64,000 bases of DNA from positions 35,304 to 99,303 of the forward strand of contig CAAGKF010000344.1 of the NCBI GenBank assembly GCA_900770345.1. The letters are read 5' to 3'. Every line of letters begins with the position of its first letter. Position 1 is the first letter of the stretch. Below the pieces are notes generated by a model that saw only the letters and a list, made by a program, of their open reading frames with translations, did not search any database and had not been told where the DNA came from. The DNA comes from Lachnospiraceae bacterium (GTDB lineage Bacteria; Bacillota; Clostridia; Lachnospirales; Lachnospiraceae). This document shows, in pieces, positions 8,735 through 18,526 of the stretch. The position numbers and the translations under genes are program-made.

Positions 8735-9454
8735 ATGGCACTTGATGAAAATATGATAATTCCGCAGCATGTGGCTCTGATCCTGGACGGCAACGGCCGC
8801 TGGGCAAAAAAACGCGGTCTTCCGCGGACTATGGGTCACAGGGAAGGCTGCGTCACAGTTGAGAAGACAGTGGAGATCGCGGCCCGGCTGGGTATCCGGT
8901 ACCTGACTGTATACGGCTTTTCTACGGAAAACTGGAAGCGCTCCGCGGAAGAGGTGGGGGCACTGATGCAGCTGTTCCGATATTATATGGTGCGTCTTTT
9001 AAAAGTAGCCTCCGCCAACAATGTCCGGGTAAAGATGATCGGCGACAGAAGCCGTTTTGACAAGGATATTATAGCCGGGATCAACAGACTGGAGGAAGAA
9101 ACAAAGGAGAATACAGGCCTGACATTTGTAATTGCCGTAAATTACGGCGGCAGGGATGAAATCCGCCGGGCGGCGAAAAAACTGGCATTGGATGTGGCAG
9201 AGGGCAGAGTGGAAGCGGAGGCGATCGATGAGAAAATGTTTGCCTCTTATCTGGATACAGCCGGAATGCCGGATCCGGATCTCCTGATCCGGACCAGCGG
9301 GGAGATCCGCCTGTCCAATTATCTTCTCTGGCAGCTGGCTTATACGGAGATTTATGTGACAGACTGTCTGTGGCCGGATTTTAACCGGGAAGAACTGGAG
9401 AGAGCTATTGTGCAGTATAATAAAAGAGACCGGCGTTTTGGTGGAGTCAAGTAA
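8735..9454 (+). CDS. uppS: Isoprenyl (undecaprenyl diphosphate) synthase
   Basis: Cis-prenyltransferase that extends farnesyl diphosphate with isopentenyl diphosphate to the C55 lipid carrier for cell-wall synthesis. The 239 residues carry 'LILDGNGRWAKKRGLPR' with the catalytic Asp, 'GHREG', 'YGFSTENWKR', and the C-terminal 'RTSGEIRLSNYLLWQLAYTE' substrate-binding block. It lies in the conserved operon between frr and cdsA and shares its isoprenoid substrate supply with the dxr and ispG products encoded downstream. Confidence 0.96.
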   Translation: MALDENMIIPQHVALILDGNGRWAKKRGLPRTMGHREGCVTVEKTVEIAARLGIRYLTVYGFSTENWKRSAEEVGALMQLFRYYMVRLLKVASANNVRVKMIGDRSRFDKDIIAGINRLEEETKENTGLTFVIAVNYGGRDEIRRAAKKLALDVAEGRVEAEAIDEKMFASYLDTAGMPDPDLLIRTSGEIRLSNYLLWQLAYTEIYVTDCLWPDFNREELERAIVQYNKRDRRFGGVK

Positions 9455-9474
9455 GAAGTGGAAAGGAGAAGGCC

Positions 9475-10275
9475 ATGTTTACGACCCGTCTTATAAGCGG
9501 AATCATACTGGTGCTTCTGGCGATCATATTCGTTGTGCAGGGCGGTGTCCTGCTGTTTGCCGTGACGGCAGTGATTTCTTTGATAGGGCTCTTTGAGCTG
9601 TACCGTGTCCTGGGGATTCACCGCAGATTTATTGCTGTTGTGGGCTATGCTACGGCCATATCCTATTACGGTATTTTGTGGTGGGAGGGTCAGAAATACC
9701 TGACCTTGATGATCATCGGCTCCCTTATGGTGCTTATGGCACTGTACGTATTTACATTTCCGCAGTACCGGACAGAAGAGATCACCGGTGCTTTTTTCGG
9801 AGTCTGCTATGTGCCGGTAATGCTTTCTTTTCTGTACCAGACAAGAGCCATGCATGACGGAGTATATCTTGTGTGGCTCATTTTCCTCAGTTCCTGGGGC
9901 TGTGATACCTGCGCCTACTGCGTGGGTGTGCTGTTCGGCAGGCATAAGCTGGCGCCTGTGCTGAGTCCGAAGAAATCGATCGAAGGGGCAGTCGGAGGCG
10001 CGGTTGGCGCAGCTTTCCTGGGTATGGCCTATGGTATTCTGTTCGGCGGAAAAATGACGGAGGTGGGCAATCCGCAGGTGGTCTGTGCCGCGGCGTGCTT
10101 TATAGCGGCCTTGATTTCACAGATCGGTGATCTGGCGGCCTCCGCCATAAAACGGAACCACAATATTAAGGATTACGGGCATCTGATACCGGGGCACGGC
10201 GGTATTCTGGACCGGTTTGACAGTGTGATATTTACGGCTCCTGCTATTTATTTCGCGCTTACATTTTTAAAATAA
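9475..10275 (+). CDS. cdsA: Phosphatidate cytidylyltransferase
   Basis: Makes CDP-diacylglycerol from phosphatidic acid and CTP, the branch-point of phospholipid synthesis. The 266-residue membrane protein has about eight hydrophobic segments and ends with the CDP-DAG synthase signature, beginning 'GDLAASAIKRNHNIKDYG' and ending in 'GHGGILDRFDS'. It follows uppS after 20 bases with a GGAGAAGG-type ribosome binding site. Confidence 0.95.
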   Translation: MFTTRLISGIILVLLAIIFVVQGGVLLFAVTAVISLIGLFELYRVLGIHRRFIAVVGYATAISYYGILWWEGQKYLTLMIIGSLMVLMALYVFTFPQYRTEEITGAFFGVCYVPVMLSFLYQTRAMHDGVYLVWLIFLSSWGCDTCAYCVGVLFGRHKLAPVLSPKKSIEGAVGGAVGAAFLGMAYGILFGGKMTEVGNPQVVCAAACFIAALISQIGDLAASAIKRNHNIKDYGHLIPGHGGILDRFDSVIFTAPAIYFALTFLK

Positions 10276-10318
10276 TGTGACAGAAGGGTATTTCCTGGAA
10301 AAAGGGAGAATATAACGT

Positions 10319-11467
10319 ATGAAGAAGATTGCGATTCTGGGTTCTACCGGTTCTATCGGTACGCAGACTCTGGAAATTGTCAGATATAATAAAGATATAC
10401 AGGTGACGGCGCTGGCTGCGGGCAGCAATGTGGCTCTGATGGAGAAGCAGATCCGGGAGTTTAAGCCGAAAGTGGCCTGTCTCTGGAGTGAGGAGAAGGC
10501 AAAGGAGTTAAAGACGGCAGCGGCAGACCTGGATGTGAAGATCGTCTGGGGAATGGATGGCCTCATCGAGACAGCCGCGGAGCAGGAGGCAGAGATCGTC
10601 GTGACGGCAGTGGTGGGAATGATCGGCATCCGCCCTACGATCGCGGCCATGGAGGCGGGGAAGGATATTGCGCTGGCCAATAAGGAAACGCTTGTGACAG
10701 CCGGACATATTATCATGCCTCTTGCCGAAAAAAAGGGAGTGCGCATCCTGCCGGTGGATTCGGAGCATTCCGCTATTTTTCAGAGCCTTCAGGGAAATGA
10801 AAAAAATAAGATCCATAAGATCCTGCTGACTGCTTCCGGCGGGCCTTTCCGCGGCTGGACGAGAGAGCAGATGGCATCGGTAAGGCCGGAGGATGCCTTA
10901 AAGCATCCCAACTGGTCTATGGGACACAAGATCACCATTGATTCTTCAACTATGGTAAATAAAGGGCTGGAGGTGATGGAGGCCCACTGGCTGTTTGGTG
11001 TGGATATGGATCAGGTTCAGGTTGTGGTGCAGCCGGCCAGCGTTATTCATTCCATGGTAGAATATGAAGACGGAGCTGTGATCGCTCAGCTGGGCACACC
11101 GGATATGAAGCTTCCGATCCAGTATGCGCTCTATTATCCGGAGCGCCGTTATCTGCCGGGAGGACGTCTGGATTTTACGCAGCTGAAGGAAATCCGCTTT
11201 GATGTGCCGGATCTGGAGAATTTCCGCGGACTGAAGCTGGCCTATGAGGCCGGACGCAGGGGCGGGTCTCTGCCCACGGTGTTTAATGCGGCCAATGAAA
11301 TGGCGGTAGGATTATTTTTGAACAAAAAGATTGATTATCTGACTATTACGGATATGATCGAGGGCGCCATGGCTCATCATAAGGTGACGGAGGATCCGGA
11401 TGTGGCCCATATTCTTGAGGTGGAGCAGGAAACCTATGATTATATCAGAAAGAACTGGAAGTGCTGA
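10319..11467 (+). CDS. dxr: 1-deoxy-D-xylulose 5-phosphate reductoisomerase
   Basis: Second enzyme of the MEP isoprenoid pathway; converts DXP to 2-C-methyl-erythritol 4-phosphate with NADPH and a divalent metal. The 382 residues begin with the nucleotide-binding 'GSTGSIGTQTLEIV'. Metal and substrate residues lie in 'PVDSEHSAIFQ' and 'NKGLEVMEAH'. The length and order in the operon (cdsA-dxr-rseP-ispG) are typical. Its product feeds the pathway that includes ispG three genes on. Confidence 0.97.
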   Translation: MKKIAILGSTGSIGTQTLEIVRYNKDIQVTALAAGSNVALMEKQIREFKPKVACLWSEEKAKELKTAAADLDVKIVWGMDGLIETAAEQEAEIVVTAVVGMIGIRPTIAAMEAGKDIALANKETLVTAGHIIMPLAEKKGVRILPVDSEHSAIFQSLQGNEKNKIHKILLTASGGPFRGWTREQMASVRPEDALKHPNWSMGHKITIDSSTMVNKGLEVMEAHWLFGVDMDQVQVVVQPASVIHSMVEYEDGAVIAQLGTPDMKLPIQYALYYPERRYLPGGRLDFTQLKEIRFDVPDLENFRGLKLAYEAGRRGGSLPTVFNAANEMAVGLFLNKKIDYLTITDMIEGAMAHHKVTEDPDVAHILEVEQETYDYIRKNWKC

Positions 11468-11526
11468 CAGATGAAAATGGACAGATCAGAATGTGACAGA
11501 AAGGTGAGAAAACAGGTGAGTGCCGG

Positions 11527-12576
11527 ATGAGTATTATTTTAGCGATGCTGATATTGGGGATCATTATACTGTTCCACGAATTCGGTCATTTTCTGTTTGC
11601 GAAGCTCTGCGGTATCGGTGTTCTGGAGTTTTCTCTGGGAATGGGGCCGCGGATCCTGAGTAAGGAAATAGGGGAAACCCGTTATTCAGTCAAGCTCCTG
11701 CCATTCGGAGGCTCCTGCATGATGCTGGGGGAAGATGAAAATGAAGAAGATGAGCGCGCATTTAACAATAAGCCGGTATGGGCCCGGACGGCAGTGATCG
11801 CCGCAGGGTCTGCCTTTAATTTTCTCATGGCGTTGGGTCTGGCACTGATCCTGGTCTGGCATACCGGCTATACAGTGCCGGAGGTGATCCGGGTAGAACC
11901 CGGTTATCCTGCCCAGACTGCAGGAATACAGGCGGGTGACCTGATCTGCGGGGTGAACGGGCGCAGTATCCACTCTTACGGAGATTTTACCACGTATCTG
12001 TTTACGCATCCGGGAAGGGAACTGACTGTTACCTGGAAGCGTCCCGGGGAAAACGGAGAATACCGGAAGATGAAGGGCAATATTGTTCCGGTTTACTCAG
12101 AAGAGAGCGGGCAGTATGTAATAGGCGTTCTGTTTGACGGAAAAGCAAAGCCCATTGATGGTCCGGCGCGTCTGATCCGGGAAGCTGTCTGCGAGGTGCG
12201 GTTCTGGATCCGTTACGTTTTCGACAGCTTTTACATGATGTTTCACGGTCTGGTATCTATGGATGACATCAGCGGACCGGTGGGTATTGTAAATGCGATC
12301 GATACGACAGTGGATGAAGCTGCGCCCTACGGAATCTCGGCTGTATTTCTCATGCTGGTGAATTTCAGCGTGCTGCTCAGTGCCAATCTGGGAGTAATGA
12401 ACCTGCTTCCTCTGCCGGCGCTGGACGGAGGAAGGCTGATTTTTCTGGTGCTGGAGGCAGTACGCGGGAAGCCGGTGGATAAAGAAAAAGAAGGGATGGT
12501 CCATACCGCGGGAATGATCTTTCTGCTGGCACTTATGGTATTTATCCTCTTTAATGATATACGGAAATTGTTTTAG
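11527..12576 (+). CDS. rseP: RIP site-2 zinc metalloprotease (RseP family)
   Basis: Intramembrane protease that cuts anti-sigma factors and signal-peptide remnants. The 349 residues start with a transmembrane helix holding the HEFGH zinc-binding motif near residue 18, followed by 'GMGPRIL', a single PDZ domain (about 110-190, 'PGYPAQTAGIQAGDLI'), and the C-terminal 'NLLPLPALDGGR' motif supplying the third zinc ligand. It sits in its usual place between dxr and ispG. Confidence 0.95.
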   Translation: MSIILAMLILGIIILFHEFGHFLFAKLCGIGVLEFSLGMGPRILSKEIGETRYSVKLLPFGGSCMMLGEDENEEDERAFNNKPVWARTAVIAAGSAFNFLMALGLALILVWHTGYTVPEVIRVEPGYPAQTAGIQAGDLICGVNGRSIHSYGDFTTYLFTHPGRELTVTWKRPGENGEYRKMKGNIVPVYSEESGQYVIGVLFDGKAKPIDGPARLIREAVCEVRFWIRYVFDSFYMMFHGLVSMDDISGPVGIVNAIDTTVDEAAPYGISAVFLMLVNFSVLLSANLGVMNLLPLPALDGGRLIFLVLEAVRGKPVDKEKEGMVHTAGMIFLLALMVFILFNDIRKLF

Positions 12577-12597
12577 GGTGAAAAGGATGGATATAAA

Positions 12598-13668
12598 ATG
12601 ACCAGAAAGGATACAAAAATAGTAAAAATCGGCGACCGGATCATCGGAGGAGGCAATCCTGTACTGATCCAGTCCATGTGCAATACAAAGACAGAGGATG
12701 CGGCGGCTACCGTGGCCCAGATTCATCGCCTGGAGAAGGCCGGCTGTGAGATTATCCGTGTGGCGGTTCCTACGATGGAAGCGGCGCAGGCTCTGGCCCA
12801 GATCAAAAAGGAGATTCATATACCGCTGGTGGCGGATATTCATTTTGATTACCGGCTGGCTATTGCGGCTATTGAAAACGGCGCGGATAAGATCCGCATC
12901 AATCCCGGCAATATCGGAGAACGTGACCGGGTGCAGGCGGTTGTGGATAAGGCGAAGGAGCGGGGGATTCCGATCCGCGTAGGCGTCAACAGCGGTTCAC
13001 TGGAAAAGAACCTGATTGAAAAATACGGCGGCGTTACGGCGGAGGGAATTGTGGAAAGCGCTCTTGATAAGGTAAAGCTGATTGAAGATATGGGCTATGA
13101 CAATCTGGTCATCAGTATTAAATCCTCTGATGTGCTGATGTGCATCCGTGCTCATGAGCTGATCGCAGGGAAAACTTCTTATCCTCTGCATGTAGGAATT
13201 ACAGAGGCCGGTACTCTGACCTCCGGCACCGTCAAATCCGCAGCCGGTCTGGGTATTATTCTGTATCAGGGAATCGGTGATACGATTCGGGTATCTCTTA
13301 CGGGAGATCCGGTGGAGGAGGTTAAGACTGCCCGCCTGCTTTTGCGCACCCTGGGAATGAGAAAGGGAGGTATAGAGGTGGTTTCATGTCCTACCTGCGG
13401 CCGTACGCGTATCGATCTGATCGGACTGGCGAATCGGGTGGAGACGATGGCAGCCGAGTTTGATGATCTGGATGTGAAGGTAGCTGTCATGGGCTGTGTG
13501 GTCAATGGTCCGGGAGAAGCGCGTGAGGCTGATCTGGGAATTGCAGGAGGTATCGGTGAAGGTCTTCTGATCAAAAAGGGAGAGATCCTGCGCAAGGTTC
13601 CGGAAGATGAGCTTCTGCAGGCTCTTCACGATGAGCTGGCAGCACTGTCGGCTGAGAGAAAAAGGTAA
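12598..13668 (+). CDS. ispG: 4-hydroxy-3-methylbut-2-en-1-yl diphosphate synthase
   Basis: [4Fe-4S] enzyme of the MEP pathway that converts methylerythritol cyclodiphosphate to HMBPP. The 356 residues hold the TIM-barrel part ('ADIHFDYRLA', 'IRINPGNIG', 'RVGVNSGSLEK') and the C-terminal cluster-binding Cys in 'SCPTCGRT' and 'VMGCVVNGPGEAREAD'. The gene starts 21 bases after rseP and is followed five bases later by polC, so translational coupling is likely. Confidence 0.97.
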   Translation: MTRKDTKIVKIGDRIIGGGNPVLIQSMCNTKTEDAAATVAQIHRLEKAGCEIIRVAVPTMEAAQALAQIKKEIHIPLVADIHFDYRLAIAAIENGADKIRINPGNIGERDRVQAVVDKAKERGIPIRVGVNSGSLEKNLIEKYGGVTAEGIVESALDKVKLIEDMGYDNLVISIKSSDVLMCIRAHELIAGKTSYPLHVGITEAGTLTSGTVKSAAGLGIILYQGIGDTIRVSLTGDPVEEVKTARLLLRTLGMRKGGIEVVSCPTCGRTRIDLIGLANRVETMAAEFDDLDVKVAVMGCVVNGPGEAREADLGIAGGIGEGLLIKKGEILRKVPEDELLQALHDELAALSAERKR

Positions 13669-13673
13669 GGCGG

Positions 13674-16600
13674 ATGGAAAAAAATTTTCTGGAAGTATTT
13701 CCTACATTAAATATAGCGGATCCTATGAAAGAGCTTTTAGGTCTGGTGCAGGTAGAGAAGATCACCTCCACCAGGGATAGAAGCTCTATCCGTATTTATC
13801 TGAAAAGTTCCCGTCTGATTCATAAGCAGAATATTTATGATCTGGAAAAGGGAATCAAGGATCAGCTGTTTCCGGACAAACAGGTTATCATCAAAATTCA
13901 GGAAAGGTACCGGCTGTCGGAACAGTATACGCCGGAAAAACTGCTGCAGATCTATAAGGACAGCCTGCTTCTGGAACTGAAGCATTACAGTATCATTGAA
14001 TACTCCATGTTTCGCAAGGCGGAGATTGTCTTTGAAAAGGAAGATATCATGGTCCTGACTGTAGAAGATACCATGGTAAACCGTGATAAAACGTCAGAGC
14101 TGAAACGCGTTCTGGAAAAAGTTTTTGCGGAGCGCTGCGGACTTCCGGTGGAGATCCGTTTCCGTTATGTTCCTGCAAAGGACAGCGGAAGAAGGCAGCA
14201 GATTGAAAAGAGAATCGAGCGGGAAGCGCAGGCGATTTACTGGCGCAATCACGGAGAAAGCTTTTCTGCCGAGAAGCTGGAGGGAGCAGAGCCTGCAGCA
14301 GGGGCTGCCGCAGGCAAAAACGCGGAAAACAGCGGTTATGGCTCCGGTTCCGGCTTTATGGCTCCGGCTGCGCAGGCAGCTCCCGATGACAGTGCACCAT
14401 GGGATATGCTGATGGCGCAGGCGGCCAGCGGAGATATCGGCGGAGGCGCCGGAGAGGCTGCGGTTCCCGCCGGAGCGGAGGCTGCTTATGTTTCAGCTTT
14501 TGGAGACAATCCGGCGCCGGTTCTTGCCGCTGCGGGAGGAACCGGCGGTAAGCCCGCTCTCAATAAGGGACGGAAAGGCTGGGGAAGAGACAGGGACAGC
14601 GGTTTTGGAGAGGAGCGAAAGTTTTCTGTCAAACGTTCCAATAATCCGGATGTGCTTTATGGACGGGATTTTGAGGATGATTTTATTGAGATCGATAAAA
14701 TTGACGGCGAAATCGGAGAAGTTACCCTGCGGGGCCAGGTGCTTACCTGCGAAAACAGGGAGCTGCGCAGCGGAAAGTTTATTCTGACCTTTGATGTGAC
14801 AGATTTTACGGACACGATTACGGTAAAAATGTTCATTCGTCCGGAAATATTTGATGAGGTAAAAGCAGTCATCAGCGTGGGGATGTTCCTGAAAGTAAAG
14901 GGCGTTACCACCATTGATAAGTTTGACGGTGAGCTTACTCTGGGTTCTGTGGTAGGCATCAAGAAGGCAGAGGATTTTACCAGCAAACGGACGGACAGCA
15001 GTCTGGAGAAGCGGGTAGAGCTTCACTGCCATACGAAAATGAGCGATATGGATGGTGTCTCTGAGGTGAAGAGTATTATCAAGCGGGCCAAGCAGTGGGG
15101 AATGACTTCCGTAGCTGTGACAGACCACGGCTGTGTTCAGGCCTTTCCGGATGCTAACCATGCTCTGGATAAGGGAGATACCTTCAAGGTGATCTACGGG
15201 GTGGAAGGCTATCTGGTGGATGATACAAAGCAGCTGGTGGAAAACTCCAGGGGACAGAGTTTTTCTGATACCTATGTGGTTTTCGACATCGAGACCACCG
15301 GATTCAGCCCCAATAAGAATCAGATCATTGAGATCGGTGCGGTAAAGGTGACGGACGGACAGATCACAGATAAGTTCTCCACCTTTGTAAATCCGGATGT
15401 TCCGATTCCCTTTGACATTGAGAAGCTGACCGGGATCAACGATGCCATGGTGCTTCCATACCCAAAAATCGATGTGATTCTGCCGCAGTTTCTGGATTTT
15501 GTGGGAGATTCTGTCCTTGTAGCCCATAATGCAGGCTTCGATGTGGGATTTATCAGTCATTTTGCGGATGAGCTGGGTCTTCCCTTTGATCCTACGGTAC
15601 TGGATACGGTTTCCATTGCCAGACTGCTGCTTCCCAATCTGAACCGGTACAAGCTTGATACAGTGGCAAAAGCTTTGAATATTTCCCTGGAAAATCATCA
15701 CCGGGCGGTGGATGATGCCGGAGCTACGGCAGAGATTTTTGCGGCATTTGTGAAAATGCTCCGGGACCGTGATGTAGAGGATCTGGATCAGTTAAACAGC
15801 TTAAATGCCATGGATACGGAAACCATACGGAAGCTTCCAACCTATCATGTGATCATACTGGCGAAAAATGATGTGGGCCGGATCAACCTTTACCGGCTGG
15901 TCAGCTGGTCTCATCTGGAGTATTATGCCAGAAGGCCCAGGATTCCCAAAAGTGTTCTGGATCAGTACCGGGAGGGACTGATCATCGGTTCCGCCTGTGA
16001 AGCGGGAGAGCTGTATCAGGCGCTGCTGCGGGGGGCGCCTGACGCGGAGATTGCCAGACTGGTGAATTTCTATGATTATCTGGAGATACAGCCTCTGGGG
16101 AATAATGCTTTTATGCTGCGGGATGAGAAAAGCACCGTTAAGACAGAGGAGGATCTGGTCGAGCTGAATAAAAAGATCGTTGATCTGGGAACTCAGTTCG
16201 GAAAGCTGGTGTGTGCCACCTGTGATGTTCATTTCCTGGATCCTCAGGATGAGGTATATCGCCGGATCATCATGGCGGGGCAGGGATTTAAAGATTCTGA
16301 CGAACAGGCGCCTCTTTATCTGCGGACAACAGAGGAAATGCTTGAGGAATTTTCGTATCTGGGACCGGACAAGGCATATGAGGTTGTTGTAACCAATACC
16401 CGAAGGATCTCTGATATGTGTGAAAAAATCTCACCGGTCCGTCCGGACAAATGCCCTCCTGTTATCCCGGATTCTGATAAGACGCTGACAAAGATCTGTT
16501 ACGACAGAGCGCATGAGATGTACGGTGAGAATTTACCTCAGATTGTTATTGACCGCCTGGAAAGGGAACTCCACTCCATTATTACCAACGGTTTCGCGGT

Positions 16601-18347
16601 TATGTATATCATTGCCCAGAAGCTGGTGTGGAAATCCAATGAGGACGGATATCTGGTGGGCTCACGAGGTTCCGTAGGTTCCTCCTTTGTAGCTACCATG
16701 GCTGGAATTACGGAGGTAAATCCCTTAAGTCCTCACTACCACTGTCCCAAGTGCCGGTACTATGATTTTGATTCGGAGGAGGTAAAGAAATTCTCCGGTA
16801 TGGCCGGCTGTGATATGCCGGATAAAAAATGTCCCGTATGCGGAACACCTCTTGTAAAGGACGGCTTTGATATTCCTTTTGAGACCTTCCTGGGATTTAA
16901 AGGAGATAAGGAGCCGGATATTGACCTGAATTTTTCCGGTGAGTACCAGAGCAAAGCTCACGATTACACGGAGGTCATCTTCGGAAAGGGTCAGACCTTC
17001 CGTGCGGGAACCATCGGTACTCTGGCGGACAAGACGGCTTTCGGATATGTGAAGAAGTATTATGAGGAGAGAGGAACCAGAAAGCGCAACTGTGAGATCA
17101 ATCGGATCGTCCAGGGCTGCGTCGGAGTGCGCCGCACCACCGGTCAGCATCCGGGCGGCATCATCGTTCTTCCGCTGGGAGAGGAGATCTATTCCTTTAC
17201 TCCGGTACAGCATCCGGCCAACGATATGACTACCTCCACCATAACCACCCATTTTGATTATCATTCCATCGACCACAATCTGCTGAAGCTGGATATACTG
17301 GGACACGATGATCCCACCATGATACGTATGCTGCAGGATCTGACGGGTATTGATCCGGTTAAGGATATCCCGCTGGACAGCAGGGAGGTTATGAGTCTGT
17401 TTCAGAATACTTCCGCTTTGGGGATCACACCGGACGATATCGGCGGCTGTCCTCTGGGAGCGCTGGGGGTTCCGGAGTTCGGTACGGATTTCGCCATGCA
17501 GATGCTTCTTGACACCAAGCCCAAGTATTTCTCCGATCTGGTCCGTATTGCCGGTCTGGCTCACGGAACAGATGTGTGGCTGGGCAATGCCCAGACTCTG
17601 ATCCAGGAGGGGAAGGCGACGATTCAGACGGCTATCTGTACACGAGACGATATTATGATTTATCTTATTTCCAAAGGACTGGAGCAGGGACTTTCCTTTA
17701 CGATCATGGAGAGCGTGCGAAAGGGAAAGGGACTGAAGCCGGAATGGATCACGGAAATGGAAGCCCATGGTGTGCCCGACTGGTATATCTGGTCCTGCAA
17801 GAAGATCAAGTACATGTTCCCCAAGGCCCATGCGGCTGCCTATGTTATGATGGCCTGGCGTATCGCCTACTGCAAGATTTTTTATCCCCTTGCCTACTAT
17901 GCGGCCTTTTTCAGTATCCGTGCCAGCGCTTTTTCTTATGAGATCATGTGTCAGGGGCGGGATAAGCTGGAGTATTATCTGGCTGATTACAAGAAAAGGT
18001 CGGATTCCCTGTCCAAAAAGGAACAGGATACCCTGAGGGATATGCGTATCGTTCAGGAAATGTATGCCAGAGGTTTTGATTTTGTGCCCATTGACATCTA
18101 TAAGGCCAAGGCCAGACATTTTCAGATCATGGACGGAAAGCTGATGCCTTCCTTAAGCAGTATCGACGGACTGGGTGAAAAGGCGGCGGAGGCTGTGGTG
18201 GATGCGGTAAAGGACGGTCCGTTCCTGTCCATCGAGGATTTCAGCAGCCGGACCAAGGTCAACGGTACGATCTGTTCCCTGATGGCGGATTTGGGGCTTC
18301 TGAAGGATCTGCCGCAGTCCAATCAGCTGTCGCTGTTTGATTTGTAG
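13674..18347 (+). CDS. polC: DNA polymerase III alpha subunit, PolC type
   Basis: Replicative DNA polymerase of Firmicutes, 1557 residues. Domain order: N-terminal region (about 1-190), a low-complexity Ala/Gly/Pro-rich linker (about 205-325), OB fold (about 340-440), PHP domain ('VELHCHTKMSDMDG'), an inserted DnaQ-like 3'-5' exonuclease ('VVFDIETTGFSPN' and 'HHRAVDDAGATAE'), then the polymerase core with the zinc Cys group 'CPKCRYYD...CPVCG' and catalytic 'DKEPDIDLNFSGEYQ'. It is about 120 residues longer than the Bacillus protein, mostly because of the linker. It is the last gene of the operon; a terminator follows. Confidence 0.97.
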   Translation: MEKNFLEVFPTLNIADPMKELLGLVQVEKITSTRDRSSIRIYLKSSRLIHKQNIYDLEKGIKDQLFPDKQVIIKIQERYRLSEQYTPEKLLQIYKDSLLLELKHYSIIEYSMFRKAEIVFEKEDIMVLTVEDTMVNRDKTSELKRVLEKVFAERCGLPVEIRFRYVPAKDSGRRQQIEKRIEREAQAIYWRNHGESFSAEKLEGAEPAAGAAAGKNAENSGYGSGSGFMAPAAQAAPDDSAPWDMLMAQAASGDIGGGAGEAAVPAGAEAAYVSAFGDNPAPVLAAAGGTGGKPALNKGRKGWGRDRDSGFGEERKFSVKRSNNPDVLYGRDFEDDFIEIDKIDGEIGEVTLRGQVLTCENRELRSGKFILTFDVTDFTDTITVKMFIRPEIFDEVKAVISVGMFLKVKGVTTIDKFDGELTLGSVVGIKKAEDFTSKRTDSSLEKRVELHCHTKMSDMDGVSEVKSIIKRAKQWGMTSVAVTDHGCVQAFPDANHALDKGDTFKVIYGVEGYLVDDTKQLVENSRGQSFSDTYVVFDIETTGFSPNKNQIIEIGAVKVTDGQITDKFSTFVNPDVPIPFDIEKLTGINDAMVLPYPKIDVILPQFLDFVGDSVLVAHNAGFDVGFISHFADELGLPFDPTVLDTVSIARLLLPNLNRYKLDTVAKALNISLENHHRAVDDAGATAEIFAAFVKMLRDRDVEDLDQLNSLNAMDTETIRKLPTYHVIILAKNDVGRINLYRLVSWSHLEYYARRPRIPKSVLDQYREGLIIGSACEAGELYQALLRGAPDAEIARLVNFYDYLEIQPLGNNAFMLRDEKSTVKTEEDLVELNKKIVDLGTQFGKLVCATCDVHFLDPQDEVYRRIIMAGQGFKDSDEQAPLYLRTTEEMLEEFSYLGPDKAYEVVVTNTRRISDMCEKISPVRPDKCPPVIPDSDKTLTKICYDRAHEMYGENLPQIVIDRLERELHSIITNGFAVMYIIAQKLVWKSNEDGYLVGSRGSVGSSFVATMAGITEVNPLSPHYHCPKCRYYDFDSEEVKKFSGMAGCDMPDKKCPVCGTPLVKDGFDIPFETFLGFKGDKEPDIDLNFSGEYQSKAHDYTEVIFGKGQTFRAGTIGTLADKTAFGYVKKYYEERGTRKRNCEINRIVQGCVGVRRTTGQHPGGIIVLPLGEEIYSFTPVQHPANDMTTSTITTHFDYHSIDHNLLKLDILGHDDPTMIRMLQDLTGIDPVKDIPLDSREVMSLFQNTSALGITPDDIGGCPLGALGVPEFGTDFAMQMLLDTKPKYFSDLVRIAGLAHGTDVWLGNAQTLIQEGKATIQTAICTRDDIMIYLISKGLEQGLSFTIMESVRKGKGLKPEWITEMEAHGVPDWYIWSCKKIKYMFPKAHAAAYVMMAWRIAYCKIFYPLAYYAAFFSIRASAFSYEIMCQGRDKLEYYLADYKKRSDSLSKKEQDTLRDMRIVQEMYARGFDFVPIDIYKAKARHFQIMDGKLMPSLSSIDGLGEKAAEAVVDAVKDGPFLSIEDFSSRTKVNGTICSLMADLGLLKDLPQSNQLSLFDL

Positions 18348-18381
18348 CCATTGCCATTTTCATAAAAGTATGTTACTATTT

Positions 18382-18414
18382 GAAAGAGCCTGCTTACGGG
18401 CTCTTTCTTGCTTT
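18382..18414 (+). terminator. Intrinsic terminator after polC
   Basis: GAAAGAGCC (18382-18390) pairs perfectly with GGCTCTTTC (18399-18407) around an eight-base loop, followed by TTGCTTTT. It ends the pyrH-to-polC operon 35 bases after the polC stop. Confidence 0.8.
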
Positions 18415-18526
18415 TACAGGGACGTTTTCGCTTCAAAGCGGTGAAGTTCTTGCGGCGGAACCGGCATGAGAGGCTGACGGAGATGTTTTGAAAAGCGGAA
18501 AAGAAAAGAATTCGGGGGATTAATGA

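Noticed and set aside
14493..15701. 402-codon open frame on the minus strand inside polC
   Set aside because: It is antisense to well-conserved PolC domains, has no recognisable domain and no ribosome binding site of note. It is a shadow of high-GC third positions.
16725..18119. 464-codon open frame on the minus strand inside polC
   Set aside because: Antisense to the polymerase core; no family similarity; codon pattern mirrors the sense gene.
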